Assembly (NCBI GenBank): GCA_945890645.1
Contig: CAMDCV010000028.1
Location: 1 to 59,444, forward strand
DNA from: Akkermansia muciniphila
GTDB taxonomy: Bacteria > Verrucomicrobiota > Verrucomicrobiia > Verrucomicrobiales > Akkermansiaceae
Length of the DNA stretch: 59,444 bases
Direction of reading: 5' to 3'
Shown here piece after piece: positions 1 through 8,021 of this stretch; the stretch's first letter is position 1; every line of letters starts with the position of its first letter. Under the pieces are notes generated by a model. That model did no database searches. It saw nothing but the letters and a program-made list of their open reading frames with translations, and was not told the DNA's origin. The position numbers were made by a program, and so were the translations under genes.

Positions 1-1
1 T

Positions 2-139
2 TTTCATCAAGTAATTCGGGCGATAGAGCCAACCCTGCGTCTGAGCGAAGTGATTGACGACTGGAAAGCAATCTCCGCCGAGTTATCCGAATCACCCAGA
101 CACCGCAAAACGCAGTCACATCGCTTCAAAACAAGTTAG
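2..139 (+). CDS. C-terminal end of an unidentified protein (cut by window start)
   Basis: Reading from base 2 there is an open frame of 45 codons ending in TAG. The encoded tail contains EPTLRLSEVIDDW and a basic end (PRHRKTQSHRFKTS). It has no in-window start, so it is the end of a gene that begins upstream. The basic tail would suit a DNA-binding protein or transposase, but I do not recognise the family. A strong terminator hairpin follows about 70 bases later, consistent with a transcript ending here. Confidence 0.4.
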   Translation, partial: FHQVIRAIEPTLRLSEVIDDWKAISAELSESPRHRKTQSHRFKTS

Positions 140-211
140 CGCTTATGGGGCATCGCCCTAGGAACCTGCATCCCATGGAATTCAAGCCCTGAAGGGGCGC
201 TACATCTCTCT

Positions 212-249
212 TACGGCCACCGGAGTTTCTCCCGTGGCCGTATTTTTTT
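212..249 (+). terminator. Rho-independent terminator
   Basis: A nine-base arm TACGGCCAC (212-220) pairs with GTGGCCGTA (234-242), extended inside by GGAG/CTCC around a TTT loop. It is followed by a T-rich run. It lies downstream of the partial gene at the window start and would insulate nrdB from upstream transcription. The stretch 140-631 otherwise holds no gene I can support. Just before the hairpin is a segment reading GGAATTCAAGCCCTGAAGGG. Confidence 0.75.
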
Positions 250-466
250 AAAATACCTTCCACGGCACAAAAGACAATTGTTCCACGTCTCCCACCCCTA
301 GTTTTTTCCTCCAAAATACCCGATTTCCACGGAATTTTTTAGAATATTAGTTAACCTGCGGGATTGACGTTAAGTGGCGATTTTTTTTTCCCACCAAGAG
401 CCTCTTTGCCGCTATCGTCAGAAGCTTGATTTAACTGAAGATTGCATTGTAAATACAGAGTCTATC

Positions 467-482
467 ATACAACATGTTGTAT
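467..482 (+). promoter_or_regulatory. Candidate NrdR box 1 upstream of nrdB
   Basis: ATACAACATGTTGTAT is a perfect 16-bp palindrome about 150 bases before nrdB. Compared by eye with the NrdR-box consensus (ACACWATATATWGTGT) it agrees at about 12 of 16 positions, including the C, A, AT core and G-T. A second, weaker box starts exactly 32 bases downstream, the spacing usual for tandem NrdR boxes. An nrdR gene is present in the same window at 28.5 kb. The regulatory role is inference. Confidence 0.6.
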
Positions 483-498
483 TGTGAATAATTTGTTG

Positions 499-514
499 AT
501 ACTATATGAGCAAA
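499..514 (+). promoter_or_regulatory. Candidate NrdR box 2 upstream of nrdB (weak)
   Basis: ATACTATATGAGCAAA matches the left half of the NrdR-box consensus well and the right half poorly (about 9 of 16). It is kept because its start is 32 bases from that of the palindromic box 1, putting both on the same helix face three turns apart, as NrdR requires. Alone it would not be convincing. Confidence 0.4.
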
Positions 515-631
515 ATTCCTTTGACCTCCGTAATAATTTTTCCTAGTGTCGCCCTCGCTGCTGTCTGCGCCTTTGAGTCTCAACTCTTAGCGTAAAAGGC
601 ATCCAATTTCACCTCAAATCTACCTCATTTT

Positions 632-1738
632 ATGATCACCGCCGCTTCTCCATCGAATACCACCACCGTCACCCTCGGCCAACGCACTTTTACTCTCGAT
701 AAAGAAAAAGCTGAGGCCGCCTTCGCCGCCAAAAAAGTCATCAATGGCCGCGACACGATGTTCTTCAACATCCTGCCGCTGAAATACACCTGGGCTTACG
801 ATTTGTATAAGACGATGAAAAACAACCATTGGGAGCCCGAGGACATCCCGATGCAAAAAGACGTCGAGCAATGGCGCTCGAACGAAATTTCGGATGTCGA
901 GCGCTGGATCATCAAAATGGGCATCGGCTACTTTTCCGCAGCCGAAGGCATCGTCGGCGACAACGTGCTGCACGTCGTCCGCGAGGTCGTCACCGCTCCT
1001 GAGCTCAAGCTTGTTCTCGGCCGTCACGCTCACGAGGAGAACATCCACGCCGACTCTCTCGTCTACATGATTTCCTCGCTTGGACTCAACCCGCACGAGT
1101 GCGAAGCGATGTTCGAAGATATCCCCACCATCACGGAGAAAAATCATTTCGTCGTTTCGAACAGCCGCGCCATGCGTCGCGACATCGATCTCACCGTCAC
1201 CGCCAACAAGCAAGCCCTCGCCAAGAACATCTTCCTCTTCGGTCAGGTGATGGAAGGCACGCAGTTCTATGGACTATTCGGCATGATCCTCAGCCTCTAT
1301 CGCCAGAACAAGTTCCCCGGCATCGGCCAGATGTTCCGCTACACCTTGCGCGATGAATCGAATCACATTGAAGTCTTCCGCAACCTGCTCATGGACCTCG
1401 TTGATGAAAACCCGGACATCTGGACGACCGAGTTCCAAGAAGACCTGCGCGCCACCATGGCAGAAGGCATCCGCCTCGAGAAAAAATTCATCCGCGACTG
1501 CCTCCCCGTGGCATCCATCGGCATGAACGCCAGCGACTTCGAAGAATACATCGACTACATCGCCGACCGTCGTCTCGAAGGCTGCGGCCTAGCACCGCTC
1601 AACAAAAACGTCTCCAATCCATTCCCGTGGTTGGCAGAAATGATGGACATCAAGAAAGAGCAAAACTTCTTCGAAGGCCGCGTCACCGAATACCAAAAAT
1701 CCTCCGCCCTCGGCCAAATCGACGACGATGATCTGTAA
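632..1738 (+). CDS. nrdB: Class I RNR small subunit (R2), class Ic-like, Leu at the tyrosyl-radical position
   Basis: Small subunit of ribonucleotide reductase, which supplies the oxidising equivalent that NrdA needs to make deoxyribonucleotides. All six metal ligands can be placed: E105, E136, H139, E208, E242 (in RDESNH) and H245. Their spacing equals that of Chlamydia trachomatis R2 (31 between the first two, 34 between the second pair). The first ligand is Glu, not the Asp of E. coli. The position of the radical tyrosine (H+4) is L143, so a stable tyrosyl radical cannot form there. This is the class Ic pattern (Phe in Chlamydia), which uses a Mn/Fe centre. The C-terminal part (NPFPWLAEMMDIKKEQNFFEGRVTEYQ, in two blocks) is also chlamydial in style. 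It lies upstream of nrdA with a GxxExxY gene between. No clear Shine-Dalgarno sequence is visible. Confidence 0.95.
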   Translation: MITAASPSNTTTVTLGQRTFTLDKEKAEAAFAAKKVINGRDTMFFNILPLKYTWAYDLYKTMKNNHWEPEDIPMQKDVEQWRSNEISDVERWIIKMGIGYFSAAEGIVGDNVLHVVREVVTAPELKLVLGRHAHEENIHADSLVYMISSLGLNPHECEAMFEDIPTITEKNHFVVSNSRAMRRDIDLTVTANKQALAKNIFLFGQVMEGTQFYGLFGMILSLYRQNKFPGIGQMFRYTLRDESNHIEVFRNLLMDLVDENPDIWTTEFQEDLRATMAEGIRLEKKFIRDCLPVASIGMNASDFEEYIDYIADRRLEGCGLAPLNKNVSNPFPWLAEMMDIKKEQNFFEGRVTEYQKSSALGQIDDDDL

Positions 1739-1748
1739 TTAAAGTGAT

Positions 1749-1782
1749 CGAGGGGGCTCAACTTTCATAAGTGGCTCCCTCG
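1749..1782 (+). other. Hairpin after nrdB without a T-run
   Basis: CGAGGGGGC pairs with GGCTCCCTCG across a 16-base loop just after the nrdB stop codon. There is no T-tract, so it is more likely an mRNA 3' stabiliser or attenuator than a full terminator. It would let nrdB be expressed at a different level from nrdA. Confidence 0.4.
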
Positions 1783-1800
1783 GCCAGACGGGCAATGGTG

Positions 1801-1817
1801 GACAGAATTTCAGAATT
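1801..1817 (+). repeat. Left inverted repeat of the GxxExxY cassette
   Basis: GACAGAATTTCAGAATT here is the exact reverse complement of bases 2244-2260. The two copies bracket the GxxExxY gene and define a roughly 460-bp unit between nrdB and nrdA. A third CAGAAT unit follows at the gene's start. Confidence 0.8.
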
Positions 1818-1832
1818 AGAAAAATTAACAGA

Positions 1833-2222
1833 ATGATTGAGGATGCTTCATATGACTTGGCGGGAACTGTGATCGGGATTGCGATGACAGTTCATCGCGA
1901 GCTGGGTCATGGATTTCAGGAAAGCGTTTATCAAAATGCTCTTGCCTTGGAATTCGCGGAGCGAGGCCTCGCCTTCGAGCAATACATCAAACTGTCCGTA
2001 TTCTACAAAGGTCGTCTCGTCGGTGACTTCGAAGCCGACATGGCCTTTGGCAAAGAACTCATCATCGAACTAAAAGCCGTCTCCACCATCCTCCCCGTCC
2101 ACGAAGTGCAACTCGTCAACTACCTCAAAGCCACCGGCATCAACGAAGGCCTCCTCCTCAACTTCGGCACCGAGTCACTCCAATTCAAAAAGAAATATCT
2201 CCAGCCCAAAAAGCTCAAATAA
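1833..2222 (+). CDS. GxxExxY family protein (PD-(D/E)XK-like), inserted between nrdB and nrdA
   Basis: A 129-aa protein with the family signature GFQESVY near residue 29, followed by an alpha/beta core containing GDFEADMAF and ELIIELKAV. The E-L-K motif after D61 resembles a PD-(D/E)XK nuclease active site. Family members are common in Verrucomicrobiota, Planctomycetota and Bacteroidota; their function is unknown. Here the gene interrupts an nrdB-nrdA operon and is bracketed by perfect 17-bp inverted repeats, so it looks like cargo of a small mobile cassette rather than an RNR accessory protein. It is on the same strand as the host operon, so it need not block transcription. Confidence 0.9.
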   Translation: MIEDASYDLAGTVIGIAMTVHRELGHGFQESVYQNALALEFAERGLAFEQYIKLSVFYKGRLVGDFEADMAFGKELIIELKAVSTILPVHEVQLVNYLKATGINEGLLLNFGTESLQFKKKYLQPKKLK

Positions 2223-2243
2223 CATCCCACCAGCAATTCTGAA

Positions 2244-2260
2244 AATTCTGAAATTCTGTC
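2244..2260 (-). repeat. Right inverted repeat of the GxxExxY cassette
   Basis: AATTCTGAAATTCTGTC, the exact reverse complement of 1801-1817. It lies in a stretch where AATTCTG is iterated three times between 2235 and 2258, paralleled by repeated CAGAAT on the left side. Confidence 0.8.
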
Positions 2261-2356
2261 AAAAATAGCCGCCATCACACATCACCTCGCTTACGCTCTT
2301 TAATCTCACTCCCATTTCCCTCATTCCTTTTTAATCTAAAAAACCACCATCATACC

Positions 2357-5300
2357 ATGTACCGCTCCCTTACCTTAGAAGAAGACCTCGCCTTGAAAAA
2401 AGTCATCACCGATGGCTCCACCATCTCCGATACACAATACGCCTGGCGCGAAGTGCTCGGAAAAGATTTCCACGGCGCTCACCCGGAGATCACTGTCACC
2501 TCCGGCGCTACGGAGTCACAGTTTTCCCTCGCCCAGGTTGCTGACACCATCGGCAATGCCCTCACGGATTTGCTTGTCTCGCGTCAGACGAAACAAGACT
2601 CGATCTTCAGCGACTCAAACCGCGCATTCGTTTCTGCCGTCGCCCACAGCGTCGCAAAATCCCTCACGAAAAACATCGAGGAAGGCGGACGCCTTCGTCT
2701 CTCGGAAAACGATCTCTACCTGCTCATCGAAAAAGCCCTCGTGGAAAATGACGCCTACGATGTCGCGAAGTCGCTCGCCTTCCGTCGTTCCTACGAGCGC
2801 AGTGGCGATGTCGATGTGAACACCGCGCCACAAACCATGCCCGTGCGTTTGATCCGCCGCAATGGCAACGTCGTGCCGTGGTCGGAAACGAAAATCGAAA
2901 TCGCCGTGCGCAAGGCCTTCCTTTCCATCCGCGAAAATCCGGAGCCTTCGCTCGATATCGCCAAGGCGGTCACCGACCGCGTGCGCACCGGCGAGCAGGC
3001 CTTTGTCAACATCGAGGACGTGCAGGACATGGTCGAGGAAGAGCTGGGCCGCGCTGGTTATCTCAAAGCGATGCGCGCCTACATGGGCTATCGATTCGAG
3101 CGCGCCCGCTACCGCAGCGAGCATCAGGAAATTGTCGAGGACCTCAATCAGGAGTCGATGATCGTCGTCACCGATGATGACGGCCAGTCGGCGTTCTGGG
3201 ACGGTGCCGATCTGAAAAAACGCATCGGCTTTGCCTCCATCGGCCTCGATCTTTGCCTTACGGAAAACGAAATCGAGCGCGAGCTGCGTCGTTCGATCGG
3301 CTCGGAAATTTCCGCCAATGATCTCAAGCAAACGATCATCCTCAATGCCCGCACGATGATCGAAAAAGATGCCGACTTCGCGAAGTTCGCCGGTCGCATT
3401 TTGCTCACCTACATCTACGAGGAAGTGCTCGGCTGGAACATCCTGCGCGATGGCATCGGTGGCATCAAAACTGCCCACCGCAATGCGTTCCGCCGCCACC
3501 TCACGCACGGCGTTGCCATCAAGCGCATCCATCCGGATCTGCTCGAATCGTTTAACCTCGACATCCTCGCCGATGCGCTCGACCCGAGTGCCGACCTCGA
3601 TTTCGACTACCTCGGCGTGCAGACGATGTACGACCGCTACCTCATCATCGACAAAACCGGCAGCAAACCACGCCGCCTCGAAACGCCGCAGTTCTTCTGG
3701 ATGCGCGTCGCCATGGGCTTGTTCAAAACGGAAGTCGAAAACCGCGAGCAGTGGGTCGTGCGCCTCTACAATCTCTACAAAGGCCGCCGCTTCTGCTCGT
3801 CCACTCCGACCCTTTTCAACTCGGGCACACTGCACAGCCAGTTGTCCTCGTGCTACCTCTACAAGGTCGATGACTCGATCGAGTCGATCATGCAACGCGG
3901 CATCGCCGAAAACGCCTACCTCTCGAAATGGGCGGGCGGCCTCGGTGGTTCGTGGACCGCTGTGCGTGGCACTGGTGGCTACATTCAAGGCACCAATGGC
4001 GAATCGCAAGGCATCATCCCATTCCTGAAACTGCACAACGACCAACTCGTCGCCGTGAACCAAGGTGGCAAACGCCGTGGCTCCGGCTGCGCCTATCTCG
4101 AAACCTGGCACAACGACATCGAGGACTTCCTCAACCTCCGCGTCAATACCGGTGACGAACGCCGTCGCACGCACGACATGAACACCGCGAACTGGATCCC
4201 GGACTTGTTCATGAAACGCATGGAAGCCCGCCAGCATTGGACCTTGTTCCGCTCGAACGAAGTGCCCGATCTGCACGACCTCTACGGTAAGGCCTTCGAG
4301 CAACGCTACGAAGAATACGAAGCACTCGCCACCACCGGAAAAGTCTGGTCGCGTCAGCTTCCCGCCATCGATTTGTGGAAATCCATGCTCAAGATGATTT
4401 TCGAAACCGGTCACCCCTGGATCACTTTCAAGGACCCTTGCAACGTGCGCTCGCCCCAAGACCATTGCGGCGTCATCCACTCGTCGAACCTCTGCACCGA
4501 GATCACGCTCAATACCAGCGACGAAGAAACCGCCGTCTGCAACCTCGGCTCGGTCATCCTCGATACCCACATCAATGAAGATGGCATCATCGATCACGAC
4601 ATGCTCAAGGAGACGATCACCGTCGCCATCCGCGCGCTCGATAGCGTGATCGACATTAACTTCTATCCCACCGTCGCCGCGAAAACCGCCAACATGCGCC
4701 ACCGCCCCATCGGCATGGGCGTCATGGGCTTGCAAAATGCGCTCTACAAAAAAGGCCTCGCCTTTAGTTCGCAGGCAGCCGTGGAGTTCAATGACGAATT
4801 CATGGAAGCCATCGCCTACTATGCGTATAGTGCTTCGTCCGACCTCGCCGCCGATCGCGGCACCTACTCGACTTATAAAGGCTCGAAGTGGGATCGTGGT
4901 CTGTTGCCACAGGACACCATCGACTTGCTCGAGCAAGAACGTGGCGTGAAGATCGATACGCCACGCGGCGGCAAGATGGACTGGTCCTTCGTGCGCGAGA
5001 AAATCGCCAAACAAGGCATGCGCAATTCCAACGTGCTCGCCATCGCTCCGACCGCGACGATCTCGAACATCATGGGCACCACCCCTTGCATCGAGCCGAA
5101 CTACAAGAACCTGTTCGTGAAATCCAACCTCGCCGGTGACTTCATCATCCTCAACGCCTACCTCGTCAAGGATCTGAAAAAAGCCGGTCTGTGGAATCAA
5201 GAAATGCTCGACCAGTTGAAGTACTTCGACGGTGAACTCGATGCCATCTCCACGATCCCCGAGCACATCAAAGCCCGTTATCAAACCGCCTTCGGCGTCG

Positions 5301-5620
5301 GCTACGAAGCCATCGTCGATGCCGCCGCCCGCCGCCAGAAGTGGATCGACCAGGCCCAAAGCGTGAACTTGTTCCTCGCCGACCCCGACTTCAAGGCCCT
5401 CAGCCACATGTATCGCCGCGCCTGGAGCAAAGGCCTCAAGACCACGTATTACCTCCGCACCATGCAAGCCAGCAACATCGAAAAAGCGACCACCAGCGTC
5501 GCCAAAGAAATCCGCGGCACCATGAGCGGCGAAGCCAAACGCACCTACACCGATGCGGAAAAGAACGCATGCTCCTTGGATGCGATGATGAACGGCGGGA
5601 CTTGTGAGGCTTGTCAGTGA
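2357..5620 (+). CDS. nrdA: Class I RNR large subunit (R1) with ATP-cone
   Basis: Catalytic subunit that reduces ribonucleoside diphosphates to deoxyribonucleotides; partner of NrdB. At 1087 aa it is long for NrdA because of N-terminal regulatory domains. A clear ATP-cone spans about residues 162-252 (starting MPVRLIRRNGNVVPW), and a more degenerate cone-like segment lies at about 55-148. Active-site residues can be read directly: C499 in SSCYLY, C713 in NLCTEI (thiyl cysteine with flanking N and E), C728 in AVCNLGS, the tyrosine pair Y1031-Y1032 in the radical path (YYLRT), and the C-terminal redox pair C1083/C1086 in TCEACQ. The extra cone recalls chlamydial NrdA and fits the class Ic small subunit. 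The NrdR boxes lie in front of nrdB; I see none directly upstream of nrdA. Confidence 0.97.
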   Translation: MYRSLTLEEDLALKKVITDGSTISDTQYAWREVLGKDFHGAHPEITVTSGATESQFSLAQVADTIGNALTDLLVSRQTKQDSIFSDSNRAFVSAVAHSVAKSLTKNIEEGGRLRLSENDLYLLIEKALVENDAYDVAKSLAFRRSYERSGDVDVNTAPQTMPVRLIRRNGNVVPWSETKIEIAVRKAFLSIRENPEPSLDIAKAVTDRVRTGEQAFVNIEDVQDMVEEELGRAGYLKAMRAYMGYRFERARYRSEHQEIVEDLNQESMIVVTDDDGQSAFWDGADLKKRIGFASIGLDLCLTENEIERELRRSIGSEISANDLKQTIILNARTMIEKDADFAKFAGRILLTYIYEEVLGWNILRDGIGGIKTAHRNAFRRHLTHGVAIKRIHPDLLESFNLDILADALDPSADLDFDYLGVQTMYDRYLIIDKTGSKPRRLETPQFFWMRVAMGLFKTEVENREQWVVRLYNLYKGRRFCSSTPTLFNSGTLHSQLSSCYLYKVDDSIESIMQRGIAENAYLSKWAGGLGGSWTAVRGTGGYIQGTNGESQGIIPFLKLHNDQLVAVNQGGKRRGSGCAYLETWHNDIEDFLNLRVNTGDERRRTHDMNTANWIPDLFMKRMEARQHWTLFRSNEVPDLHDLYGKAFEQRYEEYEALATTGKVWSRQLPAIDLWKSMLKMIFETGHPWITFKDPCNVRSPQDHCGVIHSSNLCTEITLNTSDEETAVCNLGSVILDTHINEDGIIDHDMLKETITVAIRALDSVIDINFYPTVAAKTANMRHRPIGMGVMGLQNALYKKGLAFSSQAAVEFNDEFMEAIAYYAYSASSDLAADRGTYSTYKGSKWDRGLLPQDTIDLLEQERGVKIDTPRGGKMDWSFVREKIAKQGMRNSNVLAIAPTATISNIMGTTPCIEPNYKNLFVKSNLAGDFIILNAYLVKDLKKAGLWNQEMLDQLKYFDGELDAISTIPEHIKARYQTAFGVGYEAIVDAAARRQKWIDQAQSVNLFLADPDFKALSHMYRRAWSKGLKTTYYLRTMQASNIEKATTSVAKEIRGTMSGEAKRTYTDAEKNACSLDAMMNGGTCEACQ

Positions 5621-5712
5621 TCTAAGCTGCGAGCGCTTTCTCCAAATTGAGCTTTGAAAACCAAAATCAAGAATTAATCTGAGTTAAAAGACTACTACCT
5701 ACCTTCATTAGT

Positions 5713-6960
5713 ATGAAAAGCATGGAGAAAAAAACTAAAGTGAGAAAAAAGAATAACGATGTAGAATACACCGTTAATAAATTAGTTGCACCTCTCACTG
5801 CCGTAAAAAAAACTCAGCTCAATAACAAAAAAACTTTATCGTATAAAGATGTTCTAGATGATATTGAGAGCAAAAGTAAAGGTGCATTTGTATCAGAAGA
5901 AGCGCTTCAACATTTACTGTTTGAAGCAACAGATGTTCCGTTTCCAGCACCAACTGATTACACCTTCAAATTCATTGATTTATTTGCTGGTATCGGAGGC
6001 TTTAGAATAGCCATGCAGAATCTCGGTGGAAAATGTGTATTCTCGAGTGAGTGGGACAAAGAAGCACAGCGAACATACAGAGCCAATTTCGGAGAAACTC
6101 CCTTTGGTGACTTAACAAAAGAGCAAACAAAAATGTTTATTCCAGAGGGATTTGAAGTCTTATGCGCTGGTTTTCCTTGCCAAGCATTTTCAATTGCTGG
6201 CAAACGCGGAGGATTCGAAGATACTAGAGGAACATTATTTTTTGACGTTGCAGAAATTATCAAGCGAAAACAGCCCTTAGCTTTTTTTCTGGAGAACGTT
6301 AAAGGATTAAAAAATCATGATAAAGGTAAGACCTTGGAGACAATTTTGAACGTTCTCCGGAATGATCTAGGTTATTTCGTTCCCGATCCACAAATTATAA
6401 ACGCAAAAGATTTTGGAGTCCCTCAGAATAGAGAGAGGATATATATTGTTGGTTTTCATAAAGATACAAAAGTCTCATCTTTTGAATACCCAAAGCCCAC
6501 AGGTAAAAATGTAAAATTTGCCGATATTAAAGAAAAAAGAGTACCACCAACAAAATTCTACTTATCGACCCAATATTTAGACACACTTCACAAACATAAA
6601 TTAAGACACGCGAACAAGGGTAACGGATTTGGATACGAAATTATATCAGATGATGGTATCGCCAATTCGGTCGTTTGCGGAGGAATGGGTAGAGAGAGAA
6701 ATTTGGTAATAGATAAAAGAATAAAAGACTTTACTCCAACAACACATATTAAGGGTCAGGTCAATAGAGAGGGGATACGAAAAATGACACCCCGAGAATG
6801 GGCCAGGCTCCAGGGCTTTCCTGATGACTATGTAATTCCAGTTGCTGACGCCTCTGCTTATAAGCAATTTGGCAACTCCGTGGCAGTTCCCGCCATTCAG
6901 GCAACCGCGAGTAAAATCTTACAATTAATAGGAGCGTATAAAAATGCTGACGGGGAATAA
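5713..6960 (+). CDS. DNA cytosine-C5 methyltransferase of an HpaII-type R-M system
   Basis: Methylates cytosine at C5 in the host's recognition sites to protect them from the neighbouring nuclease. Conserved motifs appear in order: I (IDLFAGIGGFR, 88-98), IV with the catalytic cysteine (GFPCQ, C156), VI (ENV, 194-196), VIII (QNRER, 238-242), a variable target-recognition region, IX (REWARLQGFPDDY) and X (QFGNSVAVP). A lysine-rich extension of about 80 residues precedes motif I. The gene overlaps the next one by 17 bases. The locus is very AT-rich next to nrdA, a sign of transfer. The target is inferred as CCGG from the HpaII-family neighbour. Confidence 0.93.
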   Translation: MKSMEKKTKVRKKNNDVEYTVNKLVAPLTAVKKTQLNNKKTLSYKDVLDDIESKSKGAFVSEEALQHLLFEATDVPFPAPTDYTFKFIDLFAGIGGFRIAMQNLGGKCVFSSEWDKEAQRTYRANFGETPFGDLTKEQTKMFIPEGFEVLCAGFPCQAFSIAGKRGGFEDTRGTLFFDVAEIIKRKQPLAFFLENVKGLKNHDKGKTLETILNVLRNDLGYFVPDPQIINAKDFGVPQNRERIYIVGFHKDTKVSSFEYPKPTGKNVKFADIKEKRVPPTKFYLSTQYLDTLHKHKLRHANKGNGFGYEIISDDGIANSVVCGGMGRERNLVIDKRIKDFTPTTHIKGQVNREGIRKMTPREWARLQGFPDDYVIPVADASAYKQFGNSVAVPAIQATASKILQLIGAYKNADGE

Positions 6961-8017
6961 AGGAGAATGGAGCGAAATCTATACCTTATTTAAGTTATTA
7001 GGTGATAAAAATCTATTAGCGGGTGATGCGGATTTGAACAAAGTTGAGAACCTTCTCTATCCAATCATTAAAATCATAAGAAATGAAACAAGTGGGGACT
7101 GCGAGTACAAAATCAGTGGAGATTTAGTTGTAGTTTCTGCTGGAAAAGAAAAAATTCGAATTCCAGTAAAAACATTTTCAGAGCAAGCTTCAAAACTACT
7201 GGCCAAAGTAAAGGGGTCATCAGGTGTTTTTAGTATTCCAGAGGTTGAGGAATTTATGAAGTCTGTGTACTGCCGAACACTCAAAGCTAACTCGATTACA
7301 AAATCTGATATTCGTATTGTGATTCATGACCAAAGAATAAATCAGGCAGCGGAATTAGGTTTTAGTATCAAATCACAATTGGGTGGCGACTCAACTCTTT
7401 TAAATGCTGGAAAAACAACAAATTTTATTTATCAAATCACAGGGTTCCAAGGCACAAGTGAAGATATAAAAAAAATTAACAAAATAGATACGAGGAGTAA
7501 AATTAAAGATCGACTGGAAGAAATCAAAAAGCTTGGAGGGAAAATAATTTTTTTCTCACTAGAAAAAGAGATTTTCAAAAACAACTTAGTGTTAATAGAC
7601 AGCCTATTGCCAAATATACTTGCAGAAGTAGTTAAGCAGTTTTTTACGACAAGTTCAAGCAATGTTGAAGCCTTGACGCATGAAATAAGCACTAAAAATC
7701 CGCTCTGCTTTGACACTCAATTTTCACATTTATTTTACGAGTATAAGATAAAAAGGTTTTTGACAGATGTAGCACTTGGAATGATGCCTTCGAAAGTTTG
7801 GAATGGAGTTTATGAAGCAACTGGTGGTTACCTTATAGTTAAAGAAGATGGTGAAATTCTATGCTACCACATTTACAACAAAAATCAATTTGAAGAATAT
7901 TTATTTCAAAACACAAAACTTGAAACGGCTAGTAGCACAAGGCATGATTTTGGTAGAATTTATTCAGAAAATGGGCACACTTACTTTAAATTAAATCTAC
8001 AAATTAGATTCAAATAA
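6944..8017 (+). CDS. HpaII-family type II restriction endonuclease
   Basis: A 357-aa protein matching my knowledge of the HpaII endonuclease family in length and in conserved blocks: the start (NKGEWSEIYTLFKLLGDK, then GDADLNKVE) and a central SIKSQLGG...STLLNAGKTTNFIY block (about 141-163). The S-I-K motif after an Asp-rich strand is a plausible metal-dependent nuclease site. HpaII cuts CCGG, so this specificity is predicted, not shown. The start codon lies inside the methyltransferase gene and is preceded by AGGAG, so translation is probably coupled. The methyltransferase gene is placed first, a common order for establishing protection before cutting. Confidence 0.85.
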   Translation: MLTGNKGEWSEIYTLFKLLGDKNLLAGDADLNKVENLLYPIIKIIRNETSGDCEYKISGDLVVVSAGKEKIRIPVKTFSEQASKLLAKVKGSSGVFSIPEVEEFMKSVYCRTLKANSITKSDIRIVIHDQRINQAAELGFSIKSQLGGDSTLLNAGKTTNFIYQITGFQGTSEDIKKINKIDTRSKIKDRLEEIKKLGGKIIFFSLEKEIFKNNLVLIDSLLPNILAEVVKQFFTTSSSNVEALTHEISTKNPLCFDTQFSHLFYEYKIKRFLTDVALGMMPSKVWNGVYEATGGYLIVKEDGEILCYHIYNKNQFEEYLFQNTKLETASSTRHDFGRIYSENGHTYFKLNLQIRFK

Positions 8018-8021
8018 TTTT

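Noticed and set aside
126-314. A 62-aa minus-strand frame (MEEKTRGGRRG...)
   Set aside because: It reads through a strong terminator hairpin and a repeat-like segment and has no family resemblance of its own.
1475-1480. Idea that the window is depleted of CTCGAG or CCGG because of the local R-M systems
   Set aside because: CTCGAG occurs (for example here and near 29863) and CCGG is frequent, so no avoidance is visible by eye. A proper count would need a computation.
2615-5467. A 950-aa open frame on the minus strand opposite nrdA
   Set aside because: It lies wholly inside nrdA, has no recognisable domains and a composition typical of antisense frames in GC-rich genes.
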